From Lantana camara (taxonomy: Eukaryota; Streptophyta; Magnoliopsida; Lamiales; Verbenaceae), in contig CM074856.1 of NCBI GenBank assembly GCA_037501455.1, positions 47,335,001 through 47,399,000 of the forward strand: DNA of 64,000 nucleotides, written 5' to 3'. This document shows positions 23,740 to 36,522 of the stretch, one piece after another (the stretch's first letter is position 1; each line of letters starts with the position of its first letter). The notes under the pieces were generated by a model. That model saw only the letters and a program-made list of their open reading frames with translations, was not told the DNA's origin and did not search any database. The translations under genes were made by a program, and so were the position numbers.

Positions 23740-24445
23740 TATATATATAAAGGACTTAAAAAATGGAAATTGATCATGCATGTGTAAGACAAATGGTTTG
23801 GGGAAATGTATAACATATTGAACGGCTATCACTTTTATTAAGGAAAAAAAGAATGAGCAGTTGGAGATTGAACCGATTGGTCATAGTTTTGGCTTTTGCA
23901 GTGTGGAAGTGTTGTAAGGGATTCAGTTAAAGATTGTGAAAGTTGGAAAGGGAAATCATTATCGTGCAGATAATGTAGAAATAATAGCAATAATATAATC
24001 AAAAAGCCTCAACTTTCTTTCTTTCTGGTACGACGAGATAAAATAAAAGCGATCCACCAAAGCTAGTGATTAGTGCTTTTTGGGCTTTTGGGACTGCTTT
24101 TCATTCCGAGATTAACTTCCTTTTCAAATTAAAGTAAGCATTTACAACTTAAAAGCCAGAATCCCGCTTATGGCTTCTATCATACTGAAGGTGGGGTTGG
24201 GATGAGATTACTTCTCCATACATATATAATCAAATCTCAATCGTATCTTCCTTCATTAATAATATGCTCGTGAATTGTTTTTATGATTAATTCTTTTTTC
24301 TTTTCTTGGTACAAACAATGTGCTAAAGACGGCCTAATTGATACTTATTTTTGGTTTCAAAGTCCCATTTATTATGGATTCAAGTAGAGTTGAATAATAC
24401 CGATAACTGCATAATTCAAACACGAAATTTTAGTTAAATTATCAA
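23740..24445. other. Intergenic, nothing recognised
   Basis: AT-rich sequence with no ORF of note and no repeat structure that I can support. Confidence 0.4.
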
Positions 24446-24448
24446 TCA

Positions 24449-24763
24449 TGTTGGATTAGTAAATTAAAAGTTAGTTGATAAGGTGAGGGTTGTCAAACAT
24501 TTAATATTAACTAGTACGTAATTTGATTTTTTTTCTAATGTGAGATGTTGGCACACGCTCCGTATGCCCAGATCCGAACAATTGGGTGTCTAGCCTAGAA
24601 CGTGAACCCAATTCGATTCATTTTTCAATTCAAGTTCTGATACCATATGAAAGTATATGTTCGATCTAACTCACCTCAAAAGTTGACTGAAGAGGTGAAG
24701 ATTGTCAAATATTTATTAACTAAAATATGATTTGAATTTTTTTTATAATATGGGATGTTAACA
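24449..24763 (-). mobile_element. Decayed TRIM-like element
   Basis: The right copy, 24648-24763 (TGAAAGTATATG to GGGATGTTAACA), resembles the left stretch at about 24449-24553; both contain AGGTGA.G.TTGTCAAA.ATTTA and end in ATG.GA/GGATGTT. Between them lies GTTCTGATACCATA (24633-24646), whose complement TATGGTATCAGAAC matches the initiator-Met-tRNA primer-binding site, next to the right LTR. The element is therefore a roughly 315-bp minus-strand TRIM with diverged LTRs. Confidence 0.55.
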
Positions 24764-26050
24764 ATGATTAATCAATACATGTATTAAATTAATATACATT
24801 ATTGAATACTATTATAATGAGAATTATTCCCCTATTATAAATGTGAAAATTTGATGGATTCCACCAAGTATGACACGTGAAATATTAGCAAAAGGTATTA
24901 CATAGAAAGCACTCGCAATAAAAGGTGGGATTAAATGTACCAATGTGTCGTCTCACAATTAGACACCATCGAATAAATATATAATATTTTGGAATTTAGT
25001 TACGTGATCCTTGAGTTTTTATATCACGTTTGCAAAAAATGGGGAGTAGACAAACATTTTGTCTCTCATCTGGGAAGCAAACGAATTTTTTTTTAAAATA
25101 GAAAGTAAACAAACATTTTTTCAACTCATATGTACTATTAAAAAAAAACCCCAAAAAAGATGTCACGTCATTTTTTCGCCCTTCATATCCAGATTCTTGG
25201 ATTGGATTTTTGGCTTTTGGACGGTGAACCGTGAATGTAAAGACTAGAAATAAGAAATCTTGTAAATGTATGTTGCTTGGGCTGGGTTCTTTTAGAGGCC
25301 TGTTAGACGGCCCAATATGTTGAAATGGGTTAGACGGCCCAATACTTGCAGTGAGATAAATGCATCGGAATATGTGCGTAGTTTATTAATTTCCTACTAA
25401 TGCTAGTTTTTGTTTAACTAATTCTATCATCCAAATTGAATTTAAAAAAAAAAAAAAAAACACTATGCTAATTTAACTCGTCACTAAATAATGCAGGTTG
25501 ACGACTTATTGCTATACTAGTTTTGATCGAGTCGAAATATGGTGTTGAGAGTTTCGAGTTTACAATCTTAGATCGACCACTTAGGATTTGTAGGATGGGA
25601 GTATGGGTGGGCATTCGGGTCGGGAGAATTCCGGGGCCGTCCCGACCCCATCGGGACGGGGAACTCGGGATTTTTCATTATGGGGACGGGTACCCGCAGT
25701 GATCAAACTTCCTTGGCTCCCTCAATTCTATTTTTCCTTTTCTGTTCCAATTTCCAAAGGCACTAAAACGCGACTCAAAAGTCTCACTCTCTGTACTCAA
25801 TGTTTCAATGTTCGCCATCTTATTTTTATCTTCTATTCTAAATTATTATCCTTTAAGTTAAACATTAAATGCATGGCGTGAATGCTATCTTCTGGATGGT
25901 TGGGAACTCATCTTATTTTTATCTTTGTCTGATTTATGAATGTGTTGTGACTTGTGAGATGATGTTTGTGACTTGTGATTTGTAGGATGGGAGATCTGCT
26001 GTCAGGTCGAATATCTGAGATGGAGAAAAAAACATGAGCTTGAGGCCAAT
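24764..26050. other. Intergenic, with a GC-rich transposon-end-like patch
   Basis: Mostly AT-rich. At 25599-25700 a patch reading GGGTGGGCATTCGGGTCGGG followed by GGGACGGG.. blocks resembles the ends of GC-rich non-autonomous plant DNA transposons, but no matching opposite end is seen. Short ORFs at 25059 and 25603 show no domain. Confidence 0.35.
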
Positions 26051-26530
26051 TCAAGATTGGTGGGGGTGTTACCTGGGTTGACACTCGGACGCTCAGGTCA
26101 GTGCTCGATTGAAAGAGATTGATATACAGTGCAGTAGATATGGTAGTTGAAATTTGTTACCTGGGGTGTAAATGCGGAGTATTTATATTAGATGAAGTAA
26201 TGATGAGTTCGGACGACGTGTAGGCGTCTCAAGCTGACAGTTGTCCTACTACAAAGGTACATTTAATGTGTGGTGGACCACTTCCTCAGGGAACCGTTAG
26301 TTTTCACGTGACCTTTTGAGTTGAAGGGAGATCGAGTAGTATAGTCGGTTGTGAAGTATCGACCGTAGAGTTGAGTATTCATGATATGAAGGTGAGCAAG
26401 GGGCAAGCTCGAGGTTGAGATCAAGAAGGAGGTGTATCGAGTTGATCTCTAATCTACGTGTCAAATGTGTATTTAGCCACGCGGCTTAGTGGATCCATGC
26501 CATGTCAAGTTTGATCAAAGTTTCTGCTGA
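26050..26530. repeat. Possible degenerate gypsy LTR fragment
   Basis: The sequence GGTGTTACCTGGGTTGACAC.. CGGACGCTCAGGTCAG resembles in layout the LTR segment GGTGATACCCAGTTTGGCTC then CGACGCTCAAGTCAG of the complete gypsy element (about 44890-44935). A TATTTATA-like word follows in both. It has a higher GC content than its flanks and no ORF. It may be a remnant LTR of a related element, on the minus strand. Confidence 0.35.
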
Positions 26531-26799
26531 CTCGAATTTATAATGAAATATAAATAAATAAATAAATATATATACATATACACTTAATTGTTATTATTCT
26601 TTGATTTTACTAGTCCATTTCATTGCTAATTTCATCCATGAAAATAAGACCATTCCTTGGGTTAGGAGCTAAATGGAAATGGTGTTGAGGTAGTATTGGT
26701 ATTTGAAGTTAGTTGAGGGGCAATTATGTCCAAATGCTATTCCGCGGCATAATCTAGTTGGCTTCCTTTACGTGGGTCCGGGTTAATCGTTTTTGCTTT

Positions 26800-26960
26800 A
26801 TGGCACGAAAACTTTTAAAAATATTATTTTATCATTTCGTGTTATGTCGTATCGTATCGAACATTGTATCCGACACTTCTTATATGAAAAATTCAAGAAA
26901 AAATCTATATTATCGTATCCGTTTTGTATCGTGTCTATATTCGTACATGATAAACTCCAA
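26800..26960 (+). repeat. Dispersed repeat family, copy 2
   Basis: It shares with the other copies TTTTAAAAATATTATTTTAT, GTCGTATCGTATCG, GACACTTCTTA, GTGAAAAATT-like sequence, then a CGTATCCG..GTATCGTGTC block and CGTACATGA. The short ORFs here come from this repeat. Confidence 0.6.
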
Positions 26961-26964
26961 CTAT

Positions 26965-28175
26965 ATCTCCCTTTAACATAAAAAAGAAACAAAGCATAAA
27001 TTCATGCTATCAAAAAAATAATAATAAATAATAATTGTCTGCCAATCAAGATTAATCCAAATAATTAATAAGTTCATTGTCTAGAATAATGACTCAAATT
27101 CGAATCTTACTTAAGAACGTGTTTTGAACAAAAAGGTTAATAATAACCGGTTTATCAATACACCAAATACATTAGTCTCATAAGATATTCATTCCTATAA
27201 ATTTCACACTCTAATGATGAAACATTTAATGATTTGGCTATACCTCTCTAATCTAATTTTTGGAGTAAATTAAATCAAAGACATACTATCTAGTATAGAT
27301 TGAGCTAATTTAGTATTAAGTTACAAAGACACTTGTCGGTGAAATTTTACAAGATAGAAAAGTTAAAAAAATTAAAAAGTTAAAAAATAAATAATTATAA
27401 TTGATTGGATTTAGTTGAATCGAATCAGCTACCCAAGAGAGAGACAAATTACAATTTTTGGGTTAGAATTTTCTAATTTCATATTAGCACTAAAAGTACC
27501 AATATTGATTGGTTCAAGTGATTAAATGATTAGTTTTCGAAAACAATGATTCGGGATCAAAATCTTTTGACTGTTTGAGGGATGTGTGTTTAAAAAAATA
27601 AACAAATATTAGCACTACAAGACATCCATGCAATCTTTTCCAATAATATAAACAATAAACCCTTTTTACCACTACATATAGTGACATCCTTGTCATGGTA
27701 CCTAACATCCTTTGTCATTTTATTTTTCTTAATTAGATACTGTAATGAGATATTTCACAAGTAAGAAAAAGTAACAAAATATTTTGCTTAGATTATATAG
27801 TATTTAATGTCAAATACATTTATATATGTTATTAAACACTTTAGTATGTCCTCAACTTTTTTATTAGCACGGGCATTAATTAATAATCCTCAACTTTAGT
27901 AATGTCAAACTGAGTATCATTTTAAAATAATCTAGCATAAAACTATAATTACTTCCCGAACCCCAATCAAAGCATATGAAATAAAGAAAAGAAAATTAAA
28001 TACTATGTTTCACAAGTATGAATGCATGAACGCGAGCGGTGGGATGCACGCTGGCAAATACAACATTGTAATATAATACCGAATATAATGATATAAATTT
28101 TTTTACATAAAAAGTATTTGATATGGTGTCCAAACGAATGTTCGATAACACATAACATAACAATCTTTATTATTA
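26965..28175. other. Intergenic, nothing recognised except a weak repeat copy
   Basis: AT-rich DNA. Sequence at about 28050-28165 (ATACCGAATATAATGATATA, then GTATTTGATATGGTGTCC and ATGTTCGATAACACATAAC) may be a fourth, diverged copy of the dispersed repeat described at 21583 and 26800. No gene is supported. Confidence 0.4.
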
Positions 28176-28177
28176 TT

Positions 28178-30309
28178 AGGGTTAGTTACATCTAACTGAT
28201 CTCATATTAGATGAGATAATTATAATTTACCACTATTTTTAAATTAAATTATAGATATCACCCTTCAAAAAACAATTAATTACACTTAACTCCCATTTTC
28301 ATTTAAAAGTCGACTTTTAGGAGGGATGCTTATGAGAGGGCAAAAGGGTGATGGAGTGGTGATGAGATGAAATTGTATGGTTTTGAATTATGACGTTATA
28401 TGATTGCTTTGTAATATGCTTGATTGGAGCAATGAATTAGATGAAATTGTAATGGTTTAATTTTGCATAAGTTTGTTGGATTATGGCTATATAATATAGA
28501 TTTGTTTACTTTTTTTACATCATTTGTAGTATGGATTGGCTTCAATGCGAAGAATGTTTGAAGATTTTGAGTAAAAAGAATGTATTCGGATTTTCAGAAT
28601 TTGATTGCTCATATACAAAATGTATTTAGAATTAGAATGTGTCTCAAATTTCAGATTCAAAACAGGTATAATAATTAATAAAAAAATAAAAAAAATATTT
28701 TAAATTTTTTGAGGGAATTCCCTCGGAAATATCTTTGTCTATTTTTTTTTAATTTTATTTTCCGAGGGAATTTTCCAGGGAATTCTTTTTGTCCAATATT
28801 TTTTTTAATTTTATTTTCCGAGGGAATTTTTGAGGGAATTCCCTCGGAAAATATTCCGAGGGAATATCGTCATTGGGTACATTCCAAGGGAATTTCCTCG
28901 GAAAATTTTCCCTCGTAAATAATTCCGAGGAGGCTTTTTCTGAGGGAATGGTTTCCCTCGAAATTCGCCTGTTTTCTTGTAGTGATCGCCGACGCCACCA
29001 AAAATTTTAATGATACCAGGAAAAATTCCTCCATTAATTTTGGTCAATTTTTTAATTTTTATGTCACCCTTGGAAATTAATTATAATTAACTATATTAAT
29101 ATGGGGGTCCAGAGTAATATTTTTAATAAAAAAATTTAACAATTATTTTTGGACGAAAATAACTGTTATAACGACTATATTCATCTTTCAATTATAATTT
29201 ACTAATATGAACTAAATATTTATTTTATTATTAATATTAAAAAAAAATAAGAATTAATTAATTATAGTTAAAGATCATTTAAAAACATAGTTAATTGTAG
29301 TGGTTTTATAATTGAATTTTTTTATTTACTTGGCTTAATGGGAAAAAAATTATTAATTCAAATTAGAAGTTAAATTATTTTTTAAATAAATGTAAGTTAA
29401 CTGCTAACCATTATTAAATAGCAATTCATTATAAAGTGAAATTACAAACTTTTTATTTGTAATATATAAGTTAAAATTTTCATGTAAATATAAAACGAAA
29501 TTTCTCTTACAGATACATAATTAGTAAAACTTTTAATATTTATCCTTTCGGCTAGATTTGATTCAATTTAAATGAATTTATAATTTTTTTATTTAATAAG
29601 GATAATTTGCAATTTATTATTATTTTTTTTTTGGTGCAAACAATTGATCTGATACTTTTAATGCCCCCACCCAAGTTACAGGCTCACGTTACCTAGCCCA
29701 GCACAATTTGCAGCTTTGTCAGCATGGTACAAATTGAACTTTTCATATTTTAGAGTTAGTTCAAATATCGTTACTGATAAGCATTTATTATAAAGTACTA
29801 AATTTTTTTAAAATACTTATTTAAGTAAATTATGATAATCTATTAATTAAAAATAAGACTTATTTAATCTAAAGAAAATATGAGTGAATTTACAAATCAA
29901 ACAAAATGTATAAAGTTAGATAAAATATAAATGAAGTGTATAATTAATTCTTGACCAAAAAAAAAAAAAGAAGTATATAGTTAATTGTAGCTGAAAAAAG
30001 AATATAACTGTTATAATTTTCACATATTGTCCAAAAATAACAGTTGAAAATTTTCGTTAAAAATATTACACTTAACTCCAATTTAACATAGTCAACCCCT
30101 AAAGACAATATGAGAATAAAATGACCAAAATTAACGAAGGATATTTTTGAGTTTTCATTAAAATTATTACTGACATCAGCAATATTCAGACGAAAATATA
30201 AATTAAGTGTAATTACTTATTTTTTAAAGACAATATTTATAACTTAATTTAAATCAAAAATAATAATGAATTATAATTATTCATTGAATGGCTAGGCGTA
30301 ATTAACCCT
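28178..30309. mobile_element. 2.1-kb element with about 115-bp imperfect TIRs
   Basis: The left end AGGGTTAGTTACATCTAACT ... ATAATTATAATTTACCACTA ... ATTACACTTAACTCC is matched in inverse at the right end (30195-30309), whose complement reads AGGGTTAATTACGCCTAGCC ... ATAATTATAATTCATTATTA ... ATTACACTTAATTT. Flanks on both sides are TTATTATTAT, compatible with a 9-bp target duplication but low in complexity. No transposase is recognisable. It contains a CACTA terminus at about 28708-28984. A MULE-like class is possible. Confidence 0.6.
28708..28984. mobile_element. CACTA terminus of a second family (fragment)
   Basis: The stretch ends CGCCTGTTTTCTTGTAGTG, the inverse of CACTACAAGAAAACAGGCG, a typical CACTA end. 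The preceding 270 bp are full of TTCCGAGGGAA/TTCCCTCGGAA subterminal repeats in both orientations. The opposite terminus is not seen nearby, so this is a truncated element or one whose other end is lost. Confidence 0.75.
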
Positions 30310-30548
30310 TATTATTATCTTTCTTTTTTTTGTTAGGCATATGCTCAAGAAATGTGGGCATATTTATTAAAGGAAAAAAGAGAGGGCATATTCGAAATTT
30401 AGTAGAATAACAAGGATAATAGTGTGGACATGTCGCGATATGCTTTTCCTTTATTTTGCTTTATTTTTTCTTCCTTTTTTTCCCTTCTTTTATTGCCTTT
30501 AAACATATTTTTTTGACCGTTGCTTTCTTCCCTTTCGACCAACGTCTC

Positions 30549-32138
30549 TCTCTCTCTCTCTCTCCTGTGATCAAGCTAGCAAACAACATCTGCATTGAGG
30601 TAAGAATGTGTTCTCATTCCATTCACATTTCCTGAATTTGCACTCTTGTCTATCGTCTACTCAGTTCTGTTATTCGCTATAAGGGTTCATGTAAGATGTA
30701 TCTCTTGGGACCCAGAGAAAAGTTGGGGTTTTGTCTCTTGCTATGCCATTTTTGGTTGGTTTGCTCTAGAATGCATTCGTTATTTTCCTTTTCCTTTGTC
30801 AATCCCATGAACTGAGCCCTGAAAGGTACATGGGTTTCTGTTATTTGCTGAAAATCGAACGTGGGTTTTGTGAGTTTCGCGCATTTCCATTGCTGAATTG
30901 CTTGAAAATTGAAATCTTTATTTTTTTTTCATGAGGGTTTGGGTTTGTACCATTTTTTCACCTTTTTCCTCCATTTATATCATGTTTTAGCTAGGATCGA
31001 GTAATTTTTCCCCTTTTTCCCCCTCACATTTTAGTTGTTGAAACTTAAGATTAAGTGAAAAAAATTTGATGTTCATCCTATGTTCAGATTTCAGAGCATT
31101 GATTTGTTAACTGGGTCTCGAAAGAAAATGAGACTTGATTTTTTATTTTATTTTGTTACCTCACATTTTAGTTGTTGAAACTTAAGATTAAGTGAAAAAA
31201 ATTTGATGTTCATCCAATGTTCAGATTTCAGAGCATTGATTTGTTAACTGGGTCTCGAAAGAAAATGAGACTTGATTTTTTATTTTATTTTGTTAGGCTG
31301 CATTTCCTTGCTTTCATTTCCATTGCATCTTTTGTGTCTGTTCTTGGGTTTTGCGATCCCATGTTTCTGTCATACTTTGTCCGGTCAAATGATGCTTCAG
31401 TGAGGAATTCTGTTTTTATAACATTTTTCTTTTTCCAATAAATACCGTTTTTCGACTTTTCCGCAGTTCGAGTAGAGATCACTGTGTGATTTAGAATCAT
31501 GTGATGGAGTAAGAAGCATTGCTTTTAAGCCTTTATTGTGTTTGTCTGTCCTCCCACTTCCTTTCTGATAAAGATTGTCACCTGAAAATTAGTAATTAAA
31601 TATGCTGCTAGATTGCATTCAGTATTCTGTTCTTTCTTTCTTGCTTGTTCACTTAGCTTTCCGTCCTATAAAGGTAGCTAAAACTCAATTGATTTCTCTT
31701 ACTTGTCGTTCTAATCTTGGAACTAATCAAGCATATGGGTTGTGATTTGTTCTTTTTTGTCTCCGTCTTGCTATTCATGTTTCTTATGCTCGAAAGTGGG
31801 AGGTGTTGTTTGTGTAGATGGTGTTGAATTGTATTTCTTTTGATCTATCTTAGGTTTTTTCCTTGCCTTCAGAAAGAAGTAAAGAATTTGCATGTAATTC
31901 AGTATTGTTTCCATTTTTTGTTCTGTCATTTAACTAGTCTTAGTTTGTCTTTGTCTCTTTCTTTCCTTTCTCTCTACACTTCTTGTGATTCTCTGCTCCA
32001 AACACTTGATTCCCTCTTTTGCAGAGAGACGCTTTTTCCCTTATGAATCTGGTCAATGCTCGTGATTCCCGTTTCGATTCAAGCCTGAAGAATTCTTGAT
32101 TTCATCGACCAGATATCCAGAAAAGAAAAAAAGACAAA
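30549..32138 (+). promoter_or_regulatory. 5' UTR with leader intron of the DUF630/632 gene
   Basis: A (CT)n run at 30545-30565 fits a plant 5' UTR. GAG|GTAAGAATG gives a donor at 30600, and TTTTGCAG at 32017-32024 gives an acceptor, so the leader intron is about 1425 bp and the second UTR exon runs from 32025 to the ATG at 32139. The inferred transcription start lies somewhere near 30540; no firm TATA box was found. Confidence 0.65.
31022..31295. repeat. 137-bp nearly perfect tandem duplication in the leader intron
   Basis: Unit 1 (31022-31158) and unit 2 (31159-31295) start CCTCACATTTTAGTTG and end TTTTATTTTGTTA. By eye they differ at one base (CATCCTATG against CATCCAATG), so the duplication is recent. 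Confidence 0.92.
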
Positions 32139-32884
32139 ATGGGATGTTCTAATTCGAAACTGGATGATGAAGAGTCTGTACAGCTATGTAAAGATAGGAA
32201 GAAGTTTATCCGACAAGCTGTTGAGCACAGAACAAAATTTGCATCTGTTCACCTTGCATACATACAAGCCATGAAAAGGGTTTCGGCCGCACTCAGAGAA
32301 TACATAGATGGAGACGAGCCTCGAGAGTTTCTCTTAGATTCATTCACAACCCCTGTAAACAAAACAAACCCCGGTTTCATCACAATATCACCCAATTCCT
32401 TCTCTGTAGCCCCTTTTAAATCTGAAACGAAAATAAATTACTTCAAATCAGGTGGTAATTCTTCTGTTTCTGTTGAAGAAAGGCTGCCTCGGTCGCCCGA
32501 CACTTACAGAGTCAACTCTTACTCTCCGATGCATCATCAGTTTGGAATGGATAGCATGTTTGCAATGCAATCCCCTCCCATGAGCTCTTCGTTTTTCCAA
32601 TACTCTCCTAATCATAGACCGAATTACCCTCCGCCTTCGCCTCAATCGTCTTCTCAATGGGATTTCTTTTGGAACCCGTTTTCGTCATTAGATTATTATG
32701 GGTATCCGACGAGAGGCATGATGCTGGATGATGAGAATGCAGGATTGCAACAGGTTAGAGAGGAGGAAGGGATTCCCGAGCTTGAAGAGGAAACCGAACA
32801 TGAGGATATTGAAGATAGAGTAAGCGTTAAGAGGGGAGGGAGAAGCACCAATTTTGATAGAGAAGAAGTTGTTGTGGAAGATGT

Positions 32885-32915
<31 letters not shown>

Positions 32916-35541
32916 AGTTGTGTTAGTGATTGCTGTGATTGTGAAACGGATGAAGAAGAAGAAGATGAACATGAAATTGAGAATCATCATATCCAAGAAT
33001 TGAAAATACCGTCCCAAAAAGTTGAGTGCGTGGAGGTAGCAAAAACGAAGAATGTGGGTCAGATAAGTAAAAAGGAAACATCGGTTGCTGATAGTGAAAC
33101 AAAAGAGGAAACACCTGGATTTACTGTTTATGTAAATAAAAGGCCAACGAGTATGGCCGAAGTTATTAAGGATCTTGAAGATCAATTCATGGCTGCTTGC
33201 AAAGCTGCCAGTGAGATGTCGTCCGTTTTGGAGTCGAGCAGGGCTCAGTGCTCATCATCATCATCATCATCATCATCATCAAGTGATCTCACGGGTTTGT
33301 AAACATACCTATTTCAATTATCCTCATCATAAACTCTGTTATCTGTGATTAATTTAATTCTTGAAAATTGATATCTATTGTACTAATACTAGTTCTTTGG
33401 TTAATTTATGTTATTAATCATAGTTTGATTTTTAAAAAAAATACTGAAGAGCTTAAGAGTATAGATCAATGGCAGGTGATAATGATGAATAATTTTTAAT
33501 TTGATTCTTGGAAAAAATAATATCTGTAGTACAAATGCTAGGTTTACACTGATGGAGATTGAAAATTGATTTTTCTTGCACGGAAATGCTAACGGTCTTG
33601 TCAAGTCCTCTAACAGTTGTCTAATCCATCAACATTTTTTCTCACAGCAATGAAGATGTTAAATCCAGTAGCATTATTTAAATCGGCTTCGTCTCGATCA
33701 TCATCATCAAGATTCGCGGTCAGTGCTTCAACTTCAAGAGAAGAAAGCTACGAAAGCACTAGTGACTTCTCTGAGGAGTCTTCCTGCTCATTTTCCGGGA
33801 GTCACCATTCGACCCTCGATAGATTATACGCTTGGGAAAAGAAACTTTACCAGGAAGTTAGGGTGAGAAAGTATTTAGCAAACTTCTTGTCACATTATTG
33901 AAACTTAAAAACTACCAATATACAGTAAATTATCCGTTATTTTGTATGTTTAACAGGCTGGTGAGCGAGTTCGGAGAGCATATGAAAAGAAATGTGCACA
34001 ACTAAGGAATCAAGATGTGAAAGGTGACGACCCTTCTTTTGTAGATAAAACAAGGTCCTCCATGAGAGATCTCCATACACAGATCAAAGTTTCAATCCAT
34101 TCAGTTGAAGCCGTCTCAAAGAGGATTGAAACTTTGAGGGATGAAGAACTTGAGCCTCAGCTATTAGAATTAGTGCATGGGTATGTTTCAGAAACTTTCC
34201 TGCATTTGACAATTTTCATTCGGAAGATAACACTAATATAGTTTCTTAAGCTTCAGTTTAGAATCACTTTAGTCCTTAATTTTCAAATGGGAAGCTTTTA
34301 GTTGCAATTCAGTTGCTCGATACAGCTTGACATAGAAATCGAGCACATCAGTGCTTAATTTTCAAATGGGAAGATTTTAGTTGCAATTCAGCTGCTCGAT
34401 ACAACCTTTGACATAGAAATCAAGCACATCAGTTTAGCACCATGCTAACTTAAAAGTATAAACATCAATTTCAAATTTTTATTACACACTATATACTAAC
34501 ATCTAGACTCTTATTTCATACATGCCAAACTCAAGTGCCTTGTCCCTGTGATTTTTTAGTCTAAAATGTATCGAGCGACTAAATTACAACTAAATCATTA
34601 GAGTAGGGGCTAAAAGCTCCCGAAGGTTAAGGACAAGTGATTCGAAACTTGAACTTATGGGACTGTTAGTGATATCTTGAATAATTTCCTACCCTCACAT
34701 AAGTTAGATTCCTAACTCTGTCCCTGACCTCAACCCGTGGTAAACTCCAATACATTAGAAGTTTTTGGAAATTATAGAAAAAAGTTAAAAATTCTAACTC
34801 TGCCCGTGACCAAACAGATTGGCAAGAATGTGGAAGGCAATGGCCGAATGCCACCAAATCCAAAAGCGTACCCTTGACGAGGCCAAGATTCTACTAGCAG
34901 GAACACCTTCCAAGCTTTCCAGATCAAAGAAATATACAATAATGTCGTCATCTGAGCCACACAGGCTCGCCAGGTCAGCATCCAACCTCGAGACCGAGCT
35001 CAGGAACTGGAAGACCTGCTTCGACACCTGGATCGTCTCTCAACGATCCTATGTGCACGCCCTAAAAGGGTGGCTCTTACGTTGCGTCCGCACGGACCCC
35101 GACTCGTCGAAATTACCCTTCTCTCCCCGCCGGTCCATGGGGGCCCCACCCATATTCAACATATGCATCCAATGGTCCAAATTCTTGGACGCCGTCAGCG
35201 AAGCCCCAGTTCTCGATGGGATGGACTTTTTCGCAGCTGGGGTCGGCTCGTTGTACGCGCAACAGCTGAGGGAAGATTCCCGAAGGTTATCTAGTTCGAA
35301 GAGGTTCGGAGGCGAGATCGTGGGGAATAACATGGAGGTTGTCGAGGCGGGCCATTTTGAAGATGAAGTTATGAGTGTTGAGAAAATGGCCGAGGTGGCG
35401 ATACGAGTGCTGTGTGCGGGAATGTCGGTTGCTGTCAGCGCTCTGACGGAGTTTGCTGTTGGCTCAGCAGAAGGGTATGCCGATTTGATCAAGCAATGGG
35501 AGAACAGGAAGGAGGAGACACAGAATCTACAAGGAAAGTAG
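32139..35541 (+). CDS. DUF630/DUF632 domain protein (NRG2/REL2-like family)
   Basis: Four coding exons join in frame: 32139-33294, 33648-33862, 33957-34180, 34818-35541 (772 aa, GT-AG introns). The N-terminus MGCSNSKL is a likely N-myristoylation/palmitoylation site and begins the DUF630 domain (residues 1-59: SVQLCKDRKKFIRQAVEHR, FASVHLAYIQAMK). A Ser/Pro-rich linker follows, then an acidic run (about 246-282, ten Asp in a row) and a Ser run near 370-380. DUF632 spans about 440-740 (STLDRLYAWEKKLYQEV, LRNWKTCFDTWIVSQRSYV, VLDGMDFFAAGVGSLY) and is mostly helical. Family members include Arabidopsis NRG2 (nitrate signalling) and rice REL2 (leaf shape). The N-terminus looks closer to other family members than to NRG2, so no symbol is given. 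A decayed copy of exon 4 lies at 44164-44440. Confidence 0.93.
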
Positions 35542-36520
35542 GGTAAAGTGTTGTGTTATGAAACATGGATAACGTAGCAGCAAAAGGAATGTAAATTTAC
35601 AGGTTTAACTTGTTTTTGTAGAAGATAGAGATAAGTAGCTTGTTTGTTGTCTATGTGCATGTTTTGTGCGATTGAAATTTGTTTGGGCCTGGAGATGATA
35701 AAAGAAAGGGATAATTACACTCACATCGCCTAAATTGCGCAAATTGAACATAAGCTTATGCCAAATGTCCACACACAAAACCTTAAGATATACTAGTGGC
35801 CTGGTATATTTTAACAATTCGGTGTTATGTTAAAATACAAAAGATTTTTAACTTGAACTTCTGATATACCGTTAATAGTGAGAATTCTACGTCTTAGTGA
35901 TCCAATTCGATTTTAATTCATAATAAAGTATTGAGAAAAAATACATACAAAACTCTTGGGTATAAAAGTATATGTATGACCAGAGGACTATTCTGTACGA
36001 ACACTTTTAAAAATATTATTTTATCGTATTGTGTTGTGCCGGATATTCGTGTCAAATACCGTGTTCAACACTTCTCACGTGAAAAATTAAAAAAAAAATA
36101 AAATTATATCGTCATGTTTATATCAAATAGTGTTCGTATCCGTGCATGAAGGGGGGATAACAAGATTCTCAATCCATCTCATTTTCTCGGGGAAATGCAA
36201 TCATTAAACGCTGAATGAGCGGATGTCATTTCATCTAAACTTTGATAAGTATTTTAGAAATATAAAATAAATATAGTAATAAACATACGAATACGAAATG
36301 TACATAATAAAATACAATAGATTATTATAATTTTTTCTAGTAAAAAAACATTATTATAATTTTTTAAGTTATAAAAGCGGCTCGAGTTATTATTTAGTAT
36401 CTATCCTCATTTTGAAAGAATAAATAAATTGATTTTATAGTAATATTCATTATTTTTTAATTCAAAATAATTAATCAATTATGTTCGATTTAAAAATCTT
36501 TGAATAGTACCAAAAAGTTG
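35542..36520. other. 3' flank of the DUF630/632 gene; AT-rich
   Basis: Holds the 3' UTR (polyadenylation site not pinned down) and one copy of the dispersed repeat at 35985-36155. No further gene is seen. Confidence 0.5.
35985..36155 (+). repeat. Dispersed repeat family, copy 3
   Basis: Contains TTTTAAAAATATTATTTTAT, CGTATTGTGTTGTGCCGG, GTGTTCAACACTTCTCACG, GTGAAAAATTAAAAAAAAA, then GTTCGTATCCGTGCATGA. The order of motifs is the same as in the copy at 26800-26960. Confidence 0.6.
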
Positions 36521-36522
36521 AA

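Noticed and set aside
32688..33185. 165-aa minus-strand ORF
   Set aside because: It lies opposite the DUF630/632 first exon; the Ile/Phe runs are the complement of the Asp/Glu codon runs.
35049..35492. 147-aa minus-strand ORF
   Set aside because: Shadow of DUF632 exon 4, which has clear family motifs on the plus strand.
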